64,000 nt of DNA from Sphingomonas sp. Leaf22 (GTDB lineage Bacteria; Pseudomonadota; Alphaproteobacteria; Sphingomonadales; Sphingomonadaceae): contig NZ_LMKP01000023.1 of NCBI RefSeq assembly GCF_001421715.1, positions 1-64,000 of the forward strand. Direction: 5' to 3'. The notes below the pieces were generated by a model. It was not told where the DNA came from, did no database searches, and saw only the letters and a program-made list of their open reading frames with translations. A program made the translations under genes and the position numbers. This document shows positions 28,324 through 35,990 of this stretch, one piece after another (position 1 is the stretch's first letter; the number at the start of each line of letters is the position of its first letter).

Positions 28324-28526
28324 TCGGACGGATTATCGGCGCACTGGTCGGGCGCGAAATGGGTCGCCGCGACGGACGCGGTGGCGTGAAGGGTGCGGCG
28401 ATGGGCTGGGTCGCCGGCAGCGTGATGCGGCGCATGGGGCCGCTCGGCATGATCCTCGGCGGCGGCTATGCCGCGAAAAAGGCCTATGACCGCCGCAAGG
28501 TCGACAAGGTGCGACGCGGCTATTGA
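28320..28526 (+). CDS. Small basic glycine-rich protein, unrecognised
   Basis: A 68-residue protein whose ATG overlaps the stop of the preceding gene. It starts MIGRIIGALVGREMGRRDGR, has a Gly/Met-rich mildly hydrophobic middle (AAMGWVAGSVMRRMGPLGMI, then LGGGYAA) and a strongly basic C-terminus (KKAYDRRKVDKVRRGY). The composition suggests a membrane- or nucleic-acid-associated peptide. No family is recognised. Codon use and the perfect coupling make both genes likely real. Confidence 0.65.
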   Translation: MIGRIIGALVGREMGRRDGRGGVKGAAMGWVAGSVMRRMGPLGMILGGGYAAKKAYDRRKVDKVRRGY

Positions 28527-28533
28527 TGGCGTT

Positions 28534-28638
28534 GCGGTTCCCGCCGACGGCGGAAACCGCTGCCACCCGACGCATCGGACGGGCATGATATCCGCGACAC
28601 GTGGGTGAACATCAGGGGCGACGGTATTCCGTCGCCCC
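28534..28638 (+). terminator. Two strong hairpins after the small-protein pair
   Basis: Immediately after the second small gene is a 13-bp stem with one mismatch (28534-28546 with 28548-28560). A perfect 10-bp stem with a TATT loop follows (GGGGCGACGG at 28615-28624, CCGTCGCCCC at 28629-28638). Neither has a T-run, so they may be weak terminators or 3' stabilising structures; the second also lies 39 bases before gmk. Confidence 0.55.
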
Positions 28639-28676
28639 TTGACGTCGTGCGCCCGCACGCGCGATGAGGCCCTGCC

Positions 28677-29339
28677 ATGAGCCATCTGCCAGACCCCGAC
28701 CTCCACGGCTTCAAGCGCCGGGGGGTGTTGTTCGTCCTGTCCTCTCCATCCGGGGCGGGCAAGTCGACGATCGCACGCAAGCTGCTGGCCGCCGAAACCG
28801 ACCTGTCGATGTCGGTATCCGCCACCACCCGCGGACCGCGCGAGGGGGAAGTCGACGGCAAGGATTACCACTTCGTCGACCTCGAAGAGTTCCGGCGCAT
28901 GGTGTCCGCCCATGAATTTCTCGAATGGGCGCATGTGTTCGGCAACCGCTACGGTACGCCGCGCGCGCCGGTCGAAGCGATGCTGAGCGCGGGCAAGGAC
29001 GTACTGTTCGACATCGACTGGCAGGGCGCGCAACAGCTGTTCCAGATCGCCGGCGGTGACGTCGTCCGCGTCTTCATCCTGCCGCCGTCGATGACCGAGC
29101 TGCGCCAACGGCTGGTGTCGCGCAACACCGACAGCGTAGAGGTGATCGACGCCCGCATGGCGCGATCGGCGGCCGAGGTCAGCCATTGGGACAGCTATGA
29201 CTATGTGCTGGTCAACGACGATGTCGAGGATTGCTTCCGCAAGGTGCAGACGATCCTCGCTGCGGAACGGCTGCGCCGGTCGCGGCAGACCGGGCTGATC
29301 GGCTTCATCCGCAAGCTGCTGCGCGCGCCGGGCGAGTGA
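28677..29339 (+). CDS. gmk: Guanylate kinase
   Basis: Phosphorylates GMP to GDP with ATP. The P-loop is SSPSGAGKSTIARKLL near residue 22. The GMP-binding region has SVSATTRGPREGEVDGKDYHFV and FLEWAHVFGNRYGTPRAPVE, and the lid region follows DVLFDIDWQGAQQL. At 220 residues it is the usual length. It ends at a palindromic terminator shared with the convergent SDR gene. Confidence 0.97.
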   Translation: MSHLPDPDLHGFKRRGVLFVLSSPSGAGKSTIARKLLAAETDLSMSVSATTRGPREGEVDGKDYHFVDLEEFRRMVSAHEFLEWAHVFGNRYGTPRAPVEAMLSAGKDVLFDIDWQGAQQLFQIAGGDVVRVFILPPSMTELRQRLVSRNTDSVEVIDARMARSAAEVSHWDSYDYVLVNDDVEDCFRKVQTILAAERLRRSRQTGLIGFIRKLLRAPGE

Positions 29340-29340
29340 A

Positions 29341-29369
29341 GCCGCCCTCCCCCGGAAGGGAGGGGCGGC
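29341..29369. terminator. Bidirectional hairpin between convergent gmk and SDR gene
   Basis: GCCGCCCTCCC at 29341-29351 pairs with GGGAGGGGCGGC at 29358-29369, with one bulge. It lies 1 base after the gmk stop and 10 bases before the stop of the opposing gene, as a shared transcription stop would. There is no T-run. Confidence 0.6.
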
Positions 29370-29378
29370 GTCTGGCGT

Positions 29379-30599
29379 TCAGGGGTGTGCGACCTTGATA
29401 TCGGCCGCATTCGGCGCTTCGACTGCGCCGACCGGACGTTCGGAAAACACCGGTTCGTGCGGTTCGGGGATCGTGCTCTCATCGGCACTCCCCGCCGCAT
29501 AGGAAGCCGACGAATCGCTGCCATCCGCCTGATGCGCCGTGGTCGGTGGCGGCAGCAACTTCACCTCGTCGTCGGTCCGGCGCGGTGTCGATCCGCGGAG
29601 CGACAGCAGCATGCCCGCCGCGACGCCGACTCCGCCCAGGATCGCCATGGTCGTCCATGGCCGCATCTGCGCTTCGAGCGCGAGGCTCTGCTTACGGACA
29701 TGGTTGTCCTGGTTCGACCGTTCGCGGCCGTCCTTGCGCGGTTCGAACAGATTGTCCTTGGCACCGGGCGTCGCGGGGGTGTCGATCGTCTGCGCCTCTT
29801 CCTTGAAGAACATTTCCATGAACCGGTCGGCGCTGCGCGGCAGCAGGTTGCTCATCTTGGTCATCGCCATGCCGGTGCCGCCGATGGTCAGGTCGCGCTT
29901 GGGATGGGCGGCGGCAAAGCAGATCGCCTTGGCGACCAGTTCGGGATCATAGACGACCGGCGGGACGCGCGCCGGCTTGTCCATGCGGTTGCGGGCATGC
30001 TCGGGATAGGGGGTGTCGATCGCGGCGGGTTTGATCAACGTCACCGATACCGGGCGGCCTTCGGCCTCCATCTCCATCCGGAACGCTTCGGTAAAGCCCT
30101 GTACCGCATGTTTCATTGCGCTGTACGCGCCCTGCACCGGCACCGACCGGTCGGACAGGATCGACCCGAGATTGACGATCGCCCCGCTGCCCCGCGCCGT
30201 CAGTTCGCGCGCCGCATAGAGCGAGGCGGCGACGGTCGCGAAATAGCCGACGTCGAACACCCGGCGCTGCTCATCGATGCCGGTCGCCTCCAACCGCGCA
30301 TAGAGCGCGACGGCGGCGTCGTTCACCCAGGTGTCGAACCCGCCGAACGCCTCGCGTGCCTTCGCCCCTATCCGTTCGGGCGCATCGGCGGCGGTGATGT
30401 CAATCGCGAGGAACTCCGCCTTGCCGCCCCGCAGCAGGATCGATTCGGTCGCCTCGCGCAGCGCGTCTTCGTTGCGGGCGACCAGCAGTACCTTCGCGCC
30501 TTCACGCGCCGCACGGCGGGCGGTGGCGAGGCCGATCCCCGACGAGGCACCGGTGATGACGATGGTCTGTTCGGACAGCGGCTTGAGCGTGACGGCCAT
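29379..30599 (-). CDS. SDR-family oxidoreductase with C-terminal membrane-tail extension
   Basis: A classical short-chain dehydrogenase: NAD(P)-binding TGASSGIGLATA near residue 18, the NDAAV segment, catalytic serine in NLGSILSD and YSAMK with the active Tyr and Lys. After the normal domain (to about 250) the protein continues for about 150 residues. These include a charged stretch (FEPRKDGRERSNQDN), one likely membrane helix (MAILGGVGVAAGMLLSLRG, about 319-337) and an acidic Pro/Ser-rich tail. The substrate is unknown. The extension suggests membrane tethering, unlike ordinary soluble SDRs. Confidence 0.85.
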   Translation of the reverse strand: MAVTLKPLSEQTIVITGASSGIGLATARRAAREGAKVLLVARNEDALREATESILLRGGKAEFLAIDITAADAPERIGAKAREAFGGFDTWVNDAAVALYARLEATGIDEQRRVFDVGYFATVAASLYAARELTARGSGAIVNLGSILSDRSVPVQGAYSAMKHAVQGFTEAFRMEMEAEGRPVSVTLIKPAAIDTPYPEHARNRMDKPARVPPVVYDPELVAKAICFAAAHPKRDLTIGGTGMAMTKMSNLLPRSADRFMEMFFKEEAQTIDTPATPGAKDNLFEPRKDGRERSNQDNHVRKQSLALEAQMRPWTTMAILGGVGVAAGMLLSLRGSTPRRTDDEVKLLPPPTTAHQADGSDSSASYAAGSADESTIPEPHEPVFSERPVGAVEAPNAADIKVAHP

Positions 30600-30663
30600 G
30601 GGGGAACCTCCGAATGTCTGGATGGCGCGCTAACGCACGGCAACCGTCCGGGGTCCGGGCAAG

Positions 30664-30891
30664 CTATTGTTCCAGCACCGCCATCCGTTGCGGCAGCACC
30701 GCCATCACCGCGCGGCGCGCCTCACTGTCGATCGCGGTCCAGCGCGCGATCTCGTCGCGCGTCCGTCCGCAGCCGAGGCACCAGCCGGTGTCGGTATCGA
30801 TCGAACAGACCAGCACGCAGGGGCTTTCGATCGCCTGCGCAGCGACCGGTTCGAACACGTCGTCCACCGGATCAGAGCGGGATGCGGACAT
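30664..30891 (-). CDS. DUF1289 family small protein
   Basis: A 75-residue protein with the DUF1289 cysteine pattern ESPCVLVCSIDTDTGWCLGCGRT followed by DEIARWTAIDSEARRAVMAVL. The four cysteines could bind iron-sulfur or zinc; the family has no firm function. It overlaps the 3' end of the DEAD-box helicase gene by 20 bases and is therefore probably coexpressed with it. Confidence 0.9.
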   Translation of the reverse strand: MSASRSDPVDDVFEPVAAQAIESPCVLVCSIDTDTGWCLGCGRTRDEIARWTAIDSEARRAVMAVLPQRMAVLEQ

Positions 30892-32305
30892 TCAGGAAGG
30901 CGGGGACGGGGCCGTTCCAGCCGCCATCCTCGACCGCGTCCTGCTGGACGTAGCGCGCCGGGCGTTCGTCGCGCTGCTGGGGTGCGCGTTCCTCGCGTTC
31001 GCGACGGGGGCGGCGTTCCTCGCGCTCGGCGCGTGGCGCACGCTCGGCACGCGGTTCGCGCTCGGGACGGGGCTCGCGCTCGCGCGGGGCCTCGGGTGCC
31101 TCGGCTTCGGCGGCGGGACGGCTGCGACGGCCACGGCGCGGTGCTTCCTCGACCGCCTCAACCTCGGCGGTTGCCGGTTCGGGGGCGGCATCGTCCATGT
31201 TCAGGACCGGGATCTTCTGTCCGGTCAGCTTTTCGATATTGGCGATATTCTCGGCATCATCGGGCGTGACCAGCGTATAGGCGATGCCGGTCGCGCCACC
31301 GCGGCCGGTGCGCCCGATACGATGGACATAATCGTCGGGATGCCACGGCGCGTCATAGTTGAAGACGTGGCTCACGCCCTTCACGTCGAGGCCGCGCGCC
31401 GCGACGTCCGAGGCGACGAGGATCGAGACGTCCCCCGATTTGAAGCGTTCCAGTTCGGCGATGCGGGCGGACTGGTCCATGTCGCCATGGATTTCGGCCG
31501 AGCGGAAGCGGGCGCGCTGCAGGCTCTTGTTCAGTTCGCGGACCGTCGTCTTACGATTGCAGAAGATGATCGCGTTGCGGACTTCTTCGGTCGCCAGCAG
31601 CGTGCGCAGCACTTCGCGCTTCTTCGCGGCGCTGACCGGTACGACATGCTGCGCGATGTTCAGATTGGTCGATGCCGGGCGCGACACCTCGATCGTCTTG
31701 GGATTGTCGAGGAACTTGTCGGCCAGCTTCTTGATCGGCGGCGGCATGGTGGCCGAGAACAACAGCGTCTGACGCTGTTTGGGCAGCTTGGTGCAGATTT
31801 CCTCGATATCGGGAATGAACCCCATGTCGAGCATCCGGTCGGCTTCGTCGATGACCAGCATCGAACAGCCGGTCAGCAGAATCTTCCCGCGCGTGAACAG
31901 GTCCATCAGCCGGCCCGGCGTCGCGATCAGCACGTCGACGCCCTTTTCGAGCGCGGCGAGCTGGTCGCCCATCGACACGCCGCCGATCAGCAGCGCCATC
32001 GACAGCTTGTGGTTCGCGCCATATTTCTCAAAATTCTCGGCAACCTGCGCGGCGAGTTCGCGCGTCGGTTCGAGGATCAGCGAGCGTGGCATCCGTGCCC
32101 GACTGCGCCCCTGCGCCAAAATGTCGATCATCGGCAGCACGAACGACGCGGTCTTGCCGGTGCCGGTCTGGGCGATCGCGACCAGATCGCGCATCATCAG
32201 CACCGACGGGATCGCCGCCGCCTGAATCGGAGTCGGTTCGGTATAGCCCGAATCGTTGACGGAACGCAGCAGTTCGTCGGACAGGCCGAGATCGGCGAAG
32301 GTCAT
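30872..32305 (-). CDS. DEAD-box RNA helicase, RhlE-like
   Basis: An ATP-dependent RNA helicase of 477 residues, cytoplasmic, probably in ribosome assembly, RNA decay or cold response. All motifs are visible: Q motif (GYTEPTPIQAAAIP), I (AQTGTGKT), Ia (PTREL), II (DEAD), III (SAT), IV (IIFCNRK), V (ARGLDV) and VI (HRIGRTGR). After about residue 385 the tail is a low-complexity Arg/Glu/Pro extension (repeated EREPRPEREPR, AERAPRAERE type) that would bind RNA non-specifically. Start ATG at 32305. Confidence 0.95.
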   Translation of the reverse strand: MTFADLGLSDELLRSVNDSGYTEPTPIQAAAIPSVLMMRDLVAIAQTGTGKTASFVLPMIDILAQGRSRARMPRSLILEPTRELAAQVAENFEKYGANHKLSMALLIGGVSMGDQLAALEKGVDVLIATPGRLMDLFTRGKILLTGCSMLVIDEADRMLDMGFIPDIEEICTKLPKQRQTLLFSATMPPPIKKLADKFLDNPKTIEVSRPASTNLNIAQHVVPVSAAKKREVLRTLLATEEVRNAIIFCNRKTTVRELNKSLQRARFRSAEIHGDMDQSARIAELERFKSGDVSILVASDVAARGLDVKGVSHVFNYDAPWHPDDYVHRIGRTGRGGATGIAYTLVTPDDAENIANIEKLTGQKIPVLNMDDAAPEPATAEVEAVEEAPRRGRRSRPAAEAEAPEAPREREPRPEREPRAERAPRAEREERRPRREREERAPQQRDERPARYVQQDAVEDGGWNGPVPAFLNVRIPL

Positions 32306-32413
32306 TGCGGTTCCATGGCTGGGGAACGCAACAGGCCCGCGCTCCGGTAAATCGGACCGCGCGTCGCGGAAAATGTCCGAAAAGTCAAGGTTGGCGTGTG
32401 CGCCGTCCGCAAT

Positions 32414-32890
32414 TCAGCGCGCCGGGACCAGCGCGCGGAACTGCGCGATCCGGCATTGTCCGCCGGTGCGTGAGCGGATGACGTCGCGCGACGCGCACAT
32501 CCGCCCGTCGCTGCTCGGTTTGATATACATGCCGGCATAGAAATCGAGCGACGGGCAATTGTCGGCGAGCCGCGCCCGCACCCGCCCGCCACCGTTCAGC
32601 AACAGATCGACGCTGTCGGTGCGGCTGATCGTCACCGCCGCGACATTCTGTAGGGGCAGGCAGCGGTCGGTACGTTTTTCGATCCACTGGATCGGCGGCA
32701 GCGCACGCGGCGCACTGAACGCGACGGGGGCGAAGGGCGCGCGGGGGACGCGAATGATCATCCGCTGGATGCGCATCTCGGTCCGCAACACCGTCGTCGC
32801 CGGCGGGTCGGCGAGCCGGCGCTGCGCGGCACCGGGCAGCGCGAGCAGGAGCAACATCAGGGTCGCTGCGGGAAGCGGCAGGGCGGTCAC
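32414..32890 (-). CDS. Exported protein of unknown function
   Basis: A 158-residue protein with a signal peptide (about 1-22, LMLLLLALPGAAQ). The mature part has four cysteines: CLPLQNVAAVTISR, DNCPSLDFYAGMYI, MCASRDVIRSRTGG and QCRIAQF. These could form two disulfides, and the strands suggest a small beta-rich fold. The family is not recognised by eye, although similar proteins are usual in sphingomonads. It lies about 75 bases from the divergent FAD oxidase gene. Confidence 0.7.
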   Translation of the reverse strand: MTALPLPAATLMLLLLALPGAAQRRLADPPATTVLRTEMRIQRMIIRVPRAPFAPVAFSAPRALPPIQWIEKRTDRCLPLQNVAAVTISRTDSVDLLLNGGGRVRARLADNCPSLDFYAGMYIKPSSDGRMCASRDVIRSRTGGQCRIAQFRALVPAR

Positions 32891-32966
32891 GCGGTGAACA
32901 TCTCCGATCGGAATTTAACCGCAGATGAACTGGTCGCAAGGGGATAGCGGTGCTACCGCCCGCTCC

Positions 32967-34409
32967 ATGATGCCGTCGCCCGTCGCCGCAATGGTCGCCG
33001 ATGCCCGTGCGGGGCTGGGCGACCGGATCGTCACCACCGATGTCGAACGGATCGCGCCGTGGCTGACCGACTGGCGCGGGCGCTTTCATGGGCGAAGCGC
33101 GGCGCTGTTCGAACCTTCCGCTACGGAACAGGTCGCTGCGCTGGTCGCGCTGGCCGCGAAACATGGCGTGCCGATCGTGCCGCAGGGCGGCAATACGTCG
33201 ATGGTCGGCGGCGCGACCCCGTCGGCGCAGGGCGACGCGGTGTTGCTGTCGCTCCGGCGGATGGATCGGCTGCGGCGTATCGATCCGGGACAGGCGGTCG
33301 CCGAAGCTGGCGTCATCCTTCAGAACCTGCACGAAGCCGCCGCCAATACCGACCAGCGATTCCCGCTGACGCTGGGCGCGCGGGGCAGTGCGACGATCGG
33401 CGGGCTGGTGTCGACCAATGCCGGCGGGACGCAGGTGCTGCGCTGGGGCAATATGCGGCGGCTGGTGCTGGGCGTCGAGGCGGTGCTGCCCGACGGATCG
33501 GTGCATGACGGGCTGGCGGTACTGCCCAAGGACAATCGCGGGTACGACCTAACGCAGTTGCTGGTCGGGGCGGAGGGTACGCTCGGCATCGTCACCGCCG
33601 CGACCTTGCGGCTGGCCCCGGCCATCGCCGAACGTGCCGTCGCCTGGGTCGGGATCGGCGATCCGCAGGCGGGGCTGGACCTGCTGCGCGCGATGCAGGC
33701 AAAGACCGACCGGATCGAGAGTTTCGAGATCATCCCCGCCGATACGCTAACGCTGGCCGTCGCGCATGTGCCCGGCGCGCGTGCGCCGCTGGTGGGCGAC
33801 CATCCGTGGCAGTTGCTGATCGAGGCGGTCGCGGCCCCCGGCGAATCGCCGCCTGCGGCCCTGCTCGAAACGCTGCTCGCCGATGGGTTCGCCGCAGGAC
33901 GGATCGAGGATGCGGTGCTCGCCACCAGCGAAGCGCAGGCTGACGCCTTTTGGCGGTTGCGCGATTCGCTGTCGGCGGCGGAGAAATCGACCGGGCCGGC
34001 GGTCCAGCATGATATTTCGGTGCCGGTCGACACCATGCCGCGGTTCATGACGCAGGCGGCCGCGGCCGCGGAGGCGCGCTTTCCCGGCACCCATGCCACC
34101 GCCTTCGGCCATCTGGGCGACGGCAATGTCCATTTCCACGTCCGCGCGCCAATGGGTGTCGACCCGGCCCGCTGGTATGCGCAGGACGCGCCGGTAATCA
34201 CCCGCTTCGTCCATGACGCGGTGACGGCGGCGGGCGGGTCGATCTCGGCAGAACATGGCATCGGCCAGATGAAACTGGCCGAACTGGACCGGCTGGGTCC
34301 GCCCGCCCGGCTGGCGGCGTTGCGCGCGATCAAGGCCGGGCTGGACCCCCTAGGGCTGTTCAATCCGGGCAAGCTCGTATCGCTTGCGCCCCGCGCGACC
34401 AATCCATAG
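32967..34409 (+). CDS. FAD-binding oxidase, D-2-hydroxy-acid dehydrogenase (GlcD/D2HGDH) type
   Basis: Vanillyl-alcohol-oxidase fold flavoenzyme. The FAD_binding_4 domain has VPIVPQGGNTSMVGGATP, the TLGARGSATIGGLVSTNAGG loop and LLVGAEGTLGIVTAATLRL. The C-terminal FAD-oxidase_C domain carries FGHLGDGNVHFHVRAP and AEHGIGQMKLAELDRLGP with metal/substrate-binding histidines. This suits oxidation of D-lactate, D-2-hydroxyglutarate or a related acid; the exact substrate is not fixed by sequence. ATG pairs at 32967 and an earlier ATG at 32925 are all possible starts. Confidence 0.9.
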   Translation: MMPSPVAAMVADARAGLGDRIVTTDVERIAPWLTDWRGRFHGRSAALFEPSATEQVAALVALAAKHGVPIVPQGGNTSMVGGATPSAQGDAVLLSLRRMDRLRRIDPGQAVAEAGVILQNLHEAAANTDQRFPLTLGARGSATIGGLVSTNAGGTQVLRWGNMRRLVLGVEAVLPDGSVHDGLAVLPKDNRGYDLTQLLVGAEGTLGIVTAATLRLAPAIAERAVAWVGIGDPQAGLDLLRAMQAKTDRIESFEIIPADTLTLAVAHVPGARAPLVGDHPWQLLIEAVAAPGESPPAALLETLLADGFAAGRIEDAVLATSEAQADAFWRLRDSLSAAEKSTGPAVQHDISVPVDTMPRFMTQAAAAAEARFPGTHATAFGHLGDGNVHFHVRAPMGVDPARWYAQDAPVITRFVHDAVTAAGGSISAEHGIGQMKLAELDRLGPPARLAALRAIKAGLDPLGLFNPGKLVSLAPRATNP

Positions 34410-34487
34410 ACGGTGGCACGAGGTACGCCCGGGGGGGCGGCCGTCCGGCAATCAGCCGGACCGAATTGAGTATCTGGAGACCCTGAA

Positions 34488-35273
34488 ATGGCCAGCGCGC
34501 CGCAGAATCAATCGCTTCCGCTGTTCTACAACCAGCTCGAACCGCTTTCGAGCCAGACGCACGGCAACTGGAAGGTCCGTTCGTCGGATCGTGCGCCGTT
34601 CCTGACCGGGCAGCATGCGATTCCCGTCACGGTCGAGGAATTCCCGCTGGTGCAGCGCCGGATGCCGATTGTCTTTTCGGTCGGTGACGATCCCGTGCCG
34701 CTGGCGCTGATGGGCCTGAACGAAGGCGTCAACACCTTCCTCGACGACGATGGCCGGTTGATCGACCCCGAAACCTACATCCCGGCCTATATCCGCCGCT
34801 ATCCCTATCTCCTCGCGCGCCTGCGCCCGGAGTCGGACGAACTGTCGCTGTGCTTCGATCCGACGTCGGACGTGATCGGTCCGTTCGAAGAGGGCGAGCC
34901 GCTGTTCGACGGCGATCAGCCCAGCGAAGTCACCAAGCAGATCCTCGCCTTCAACGAGCAATTCGAGCAGGCCGGGCAGAAGACCGGCATGTTCATGAAG
35001 GAGATCAAGGACATGGGCCTGCTGATGGACGGCGAAGTGTCGATCCAGCAGGAAGGCAACGACCAGCCGTTCGTCTATCGCGGTTTCCAGATGATCTCGG
35101 AAGAAAAGCTGAACGAGCTGCGCGGCGACCAGCTGCGCAAGATGCAGCAGTCGGGCATGCTGCCGCTGATCTTCGCGCACCTGTTCTCGCTGTCGCTGAT
35201 GCGGGACGTGTTCGCGCGGCAGATGCGGCAGGGCAAGGTGCAGGCGCAGCCGGCGGCGGTTCCCACCTTCTGA
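34488..35273 (+). CDS. SapC family protein
   Basis: A 261-residue SapC-like protein: LPLFYNQLEPLSSQTHGNWKV at the start, FPLVQRRMPIVFS, ALMGLNEGVNTFLDDDGR, YIPAYIRRYPYLL, ESDELSLCFDPTSD and the C-terminal LRKMQQSGMLPLIFAHLFSL. SapC was named from a surface-layer-associated protein but is mostly uncharacterised. In sphingomonads it is often near TonB receptors and tryptophan halogenases; here it is coupled to a cytochrome gene (TGATG overlap). Confidence 0.9.
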   Translation: MASAPQNQSLPLFYNQLEPLSSQTHGNWKVRSSDRAPFLTGQHAIPVTVEEFPLVQRRMPIVFSVGDDPVPLALMGLNEGVNTFLDDDGRLIDPETYIPAYIRRYPYLLARLRPESDELSLCFDPTSDVIGPFEEGEPLFDGDQPSEVTKQILAFNEQFEQAGQKTGMFMKEIKDMGLLMDGEVSIQQEGNDQPFVYRGFQMISEEKLNELRGDQLRKMQQSGMLPLIFAHLFSLSLMRDVFARQMRQGKVQAQPAAVPTF

Positions 35274-35806
35274 TGCGCGGCACCCGGCCGTTCCACGCCC
35301 AGCGTTATTCGCGCGGTGCGATCTTCTTTCACTGGACGATCGCGCTGCTCGTGCTGGTCAATCTGTGGATCGGCCTGGTCGGCGGGTCGATGGGCGTTCA
35401 CAAGGCGGTCGGCATCACCGTGCTGGTGCTGACCGCCGGGCGCATCGTCTGGCGTATCGCCAACCCGCCGCCGCCACTGCCCGCCTTCGTTGCGGGTTGG
35501 GAACGGCTGGCGGCGAGCTGGACGCATCGCCTGTTCTATGGGTTGCTGATCGTCCTGCCGTTGAGCGGTTGGGCGATGGTGTCGGGGGCCAGGCGCTATC
35601 CGCTCGACTGGTTCGGGCTGTTCCCGATCCCGTATCTGCCGATTACACCTGTCGTTGCCGGGGCCGGTCATGAGGTCCATGAAGTCGGCGGCTTCCTGAT
35701 GGCCGGACTGGTCGCGCTCCATGTCGGCGCGGCGCTGCGGCACCAGTTCCTGCTGCGCGACGGTATCGTTTCGCGCATGCTGCCGGGCGGACGGCGGACG
35801 CGCTAA
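35273..35806 (+). CDS. Cytochrome b561-type membrane protein
   Basis: A 177-residue, four-helix di-haem-type membrane protein. Helices run about 17-36, 40-58, 82-100 and 140-158. Candidate haem histidines are in FFHWTIALLV, MGVHKAVGITVL, HEVHEVGGFLMAG and VALHVGAALRHQF. Such proteins shuttle electrons between quinol and periplasmic acceptors. Its ATG overlaps the SapC stop by one base. Confidence 0.88.
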   Translation: MRGTRPFHAQRYSRGAIFFHWTIALLVLVNLWIGLVGGSMGVHKAVGITVLVLTAGRIVWRIANPPPPLPAFVAGWERLAASWTHRLFYGLLIVLPLSGWAMVSGARRYPLDWFGLFPIPYLPITPVVAGAGHEVHEVGGFLMAGLVALHVGAALRHQFLLRDGIVSRMLPGGRRTR

Positions 35807-35846
35807 GGCGCGTTGCGATAAAGTCACGGTCAAATGTAAAAAGGCT

Positions 35847-35876
35847 CTTGAAGCCGTCCGGACAGCTACCTAAATA
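35847..35876 (+). promoter_or_regulatory. Promoter of the small-RNA candidate
   Basis: CTTGAAG (TTGAAG at 35848-35853) and TAAATA (35871-35876) are 17 bases apart. The -35 matches both the sigma70 type and the CTTGAA box of RpoH-type promoters. The inferred transcription start is about 35883, just before a run of hairpins ending in a Rho-independent terminator. Confidence 0.6.
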
Positions 35877-35882
35877 GTGGTT

Positions 35883-35984
35883 ACACGGTTCGATGTCCCC
35901 CCTTTCGTTGGACCGTGCGGCGCGTTTCACGCGCCTCCTCCCTGAACCTTGGCCACTCCGCGTTATACACGGGGTGGCTTTTTT
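35883..35984 (+). ncRNA. Candidate small regulatory RNA with CCUCCUCCC motif
   Basis: About 100 bases that do not code but are highly structured. Hairpin 1 pairs CACGGTTC (35884-35891) with GGACCGTG (35910-35917) around a C-rich loop containing six consecutive C. A second stem, GGCGCG/CGCGCC (35919-35924 with 35930-35935), runs directly into CCTCCTCCC (35934-35942), an anti-Shine-Dalgarno sequence. A 9-bp terminator stem with six T follows. The layout resembles alphaproteobacterial trans-acting RNAs such as the suhB/mmgR (alpha-r8) family, or the cuckoo RNAs of Rhodobacter that share CCUCCUCCC. Assignment is inference; promoter, motif and terminator are seen directly. Confidence 0.65.
35952..35984 (+). 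terminator. Rho-independent terminator of the small-RNA candidate
   Basis: GCCACTCCG (35952-35960) pairs with CGGGGTGGC (35970-35978) with one G-T pair, followed by TTTTTT at 35979-35984. It also stands 7 bases from the stop of the opposing N-formylglutamate amidohydrolase gene. Confidence 0.9.
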
Positions 35985-35990
35985 CTTGAG

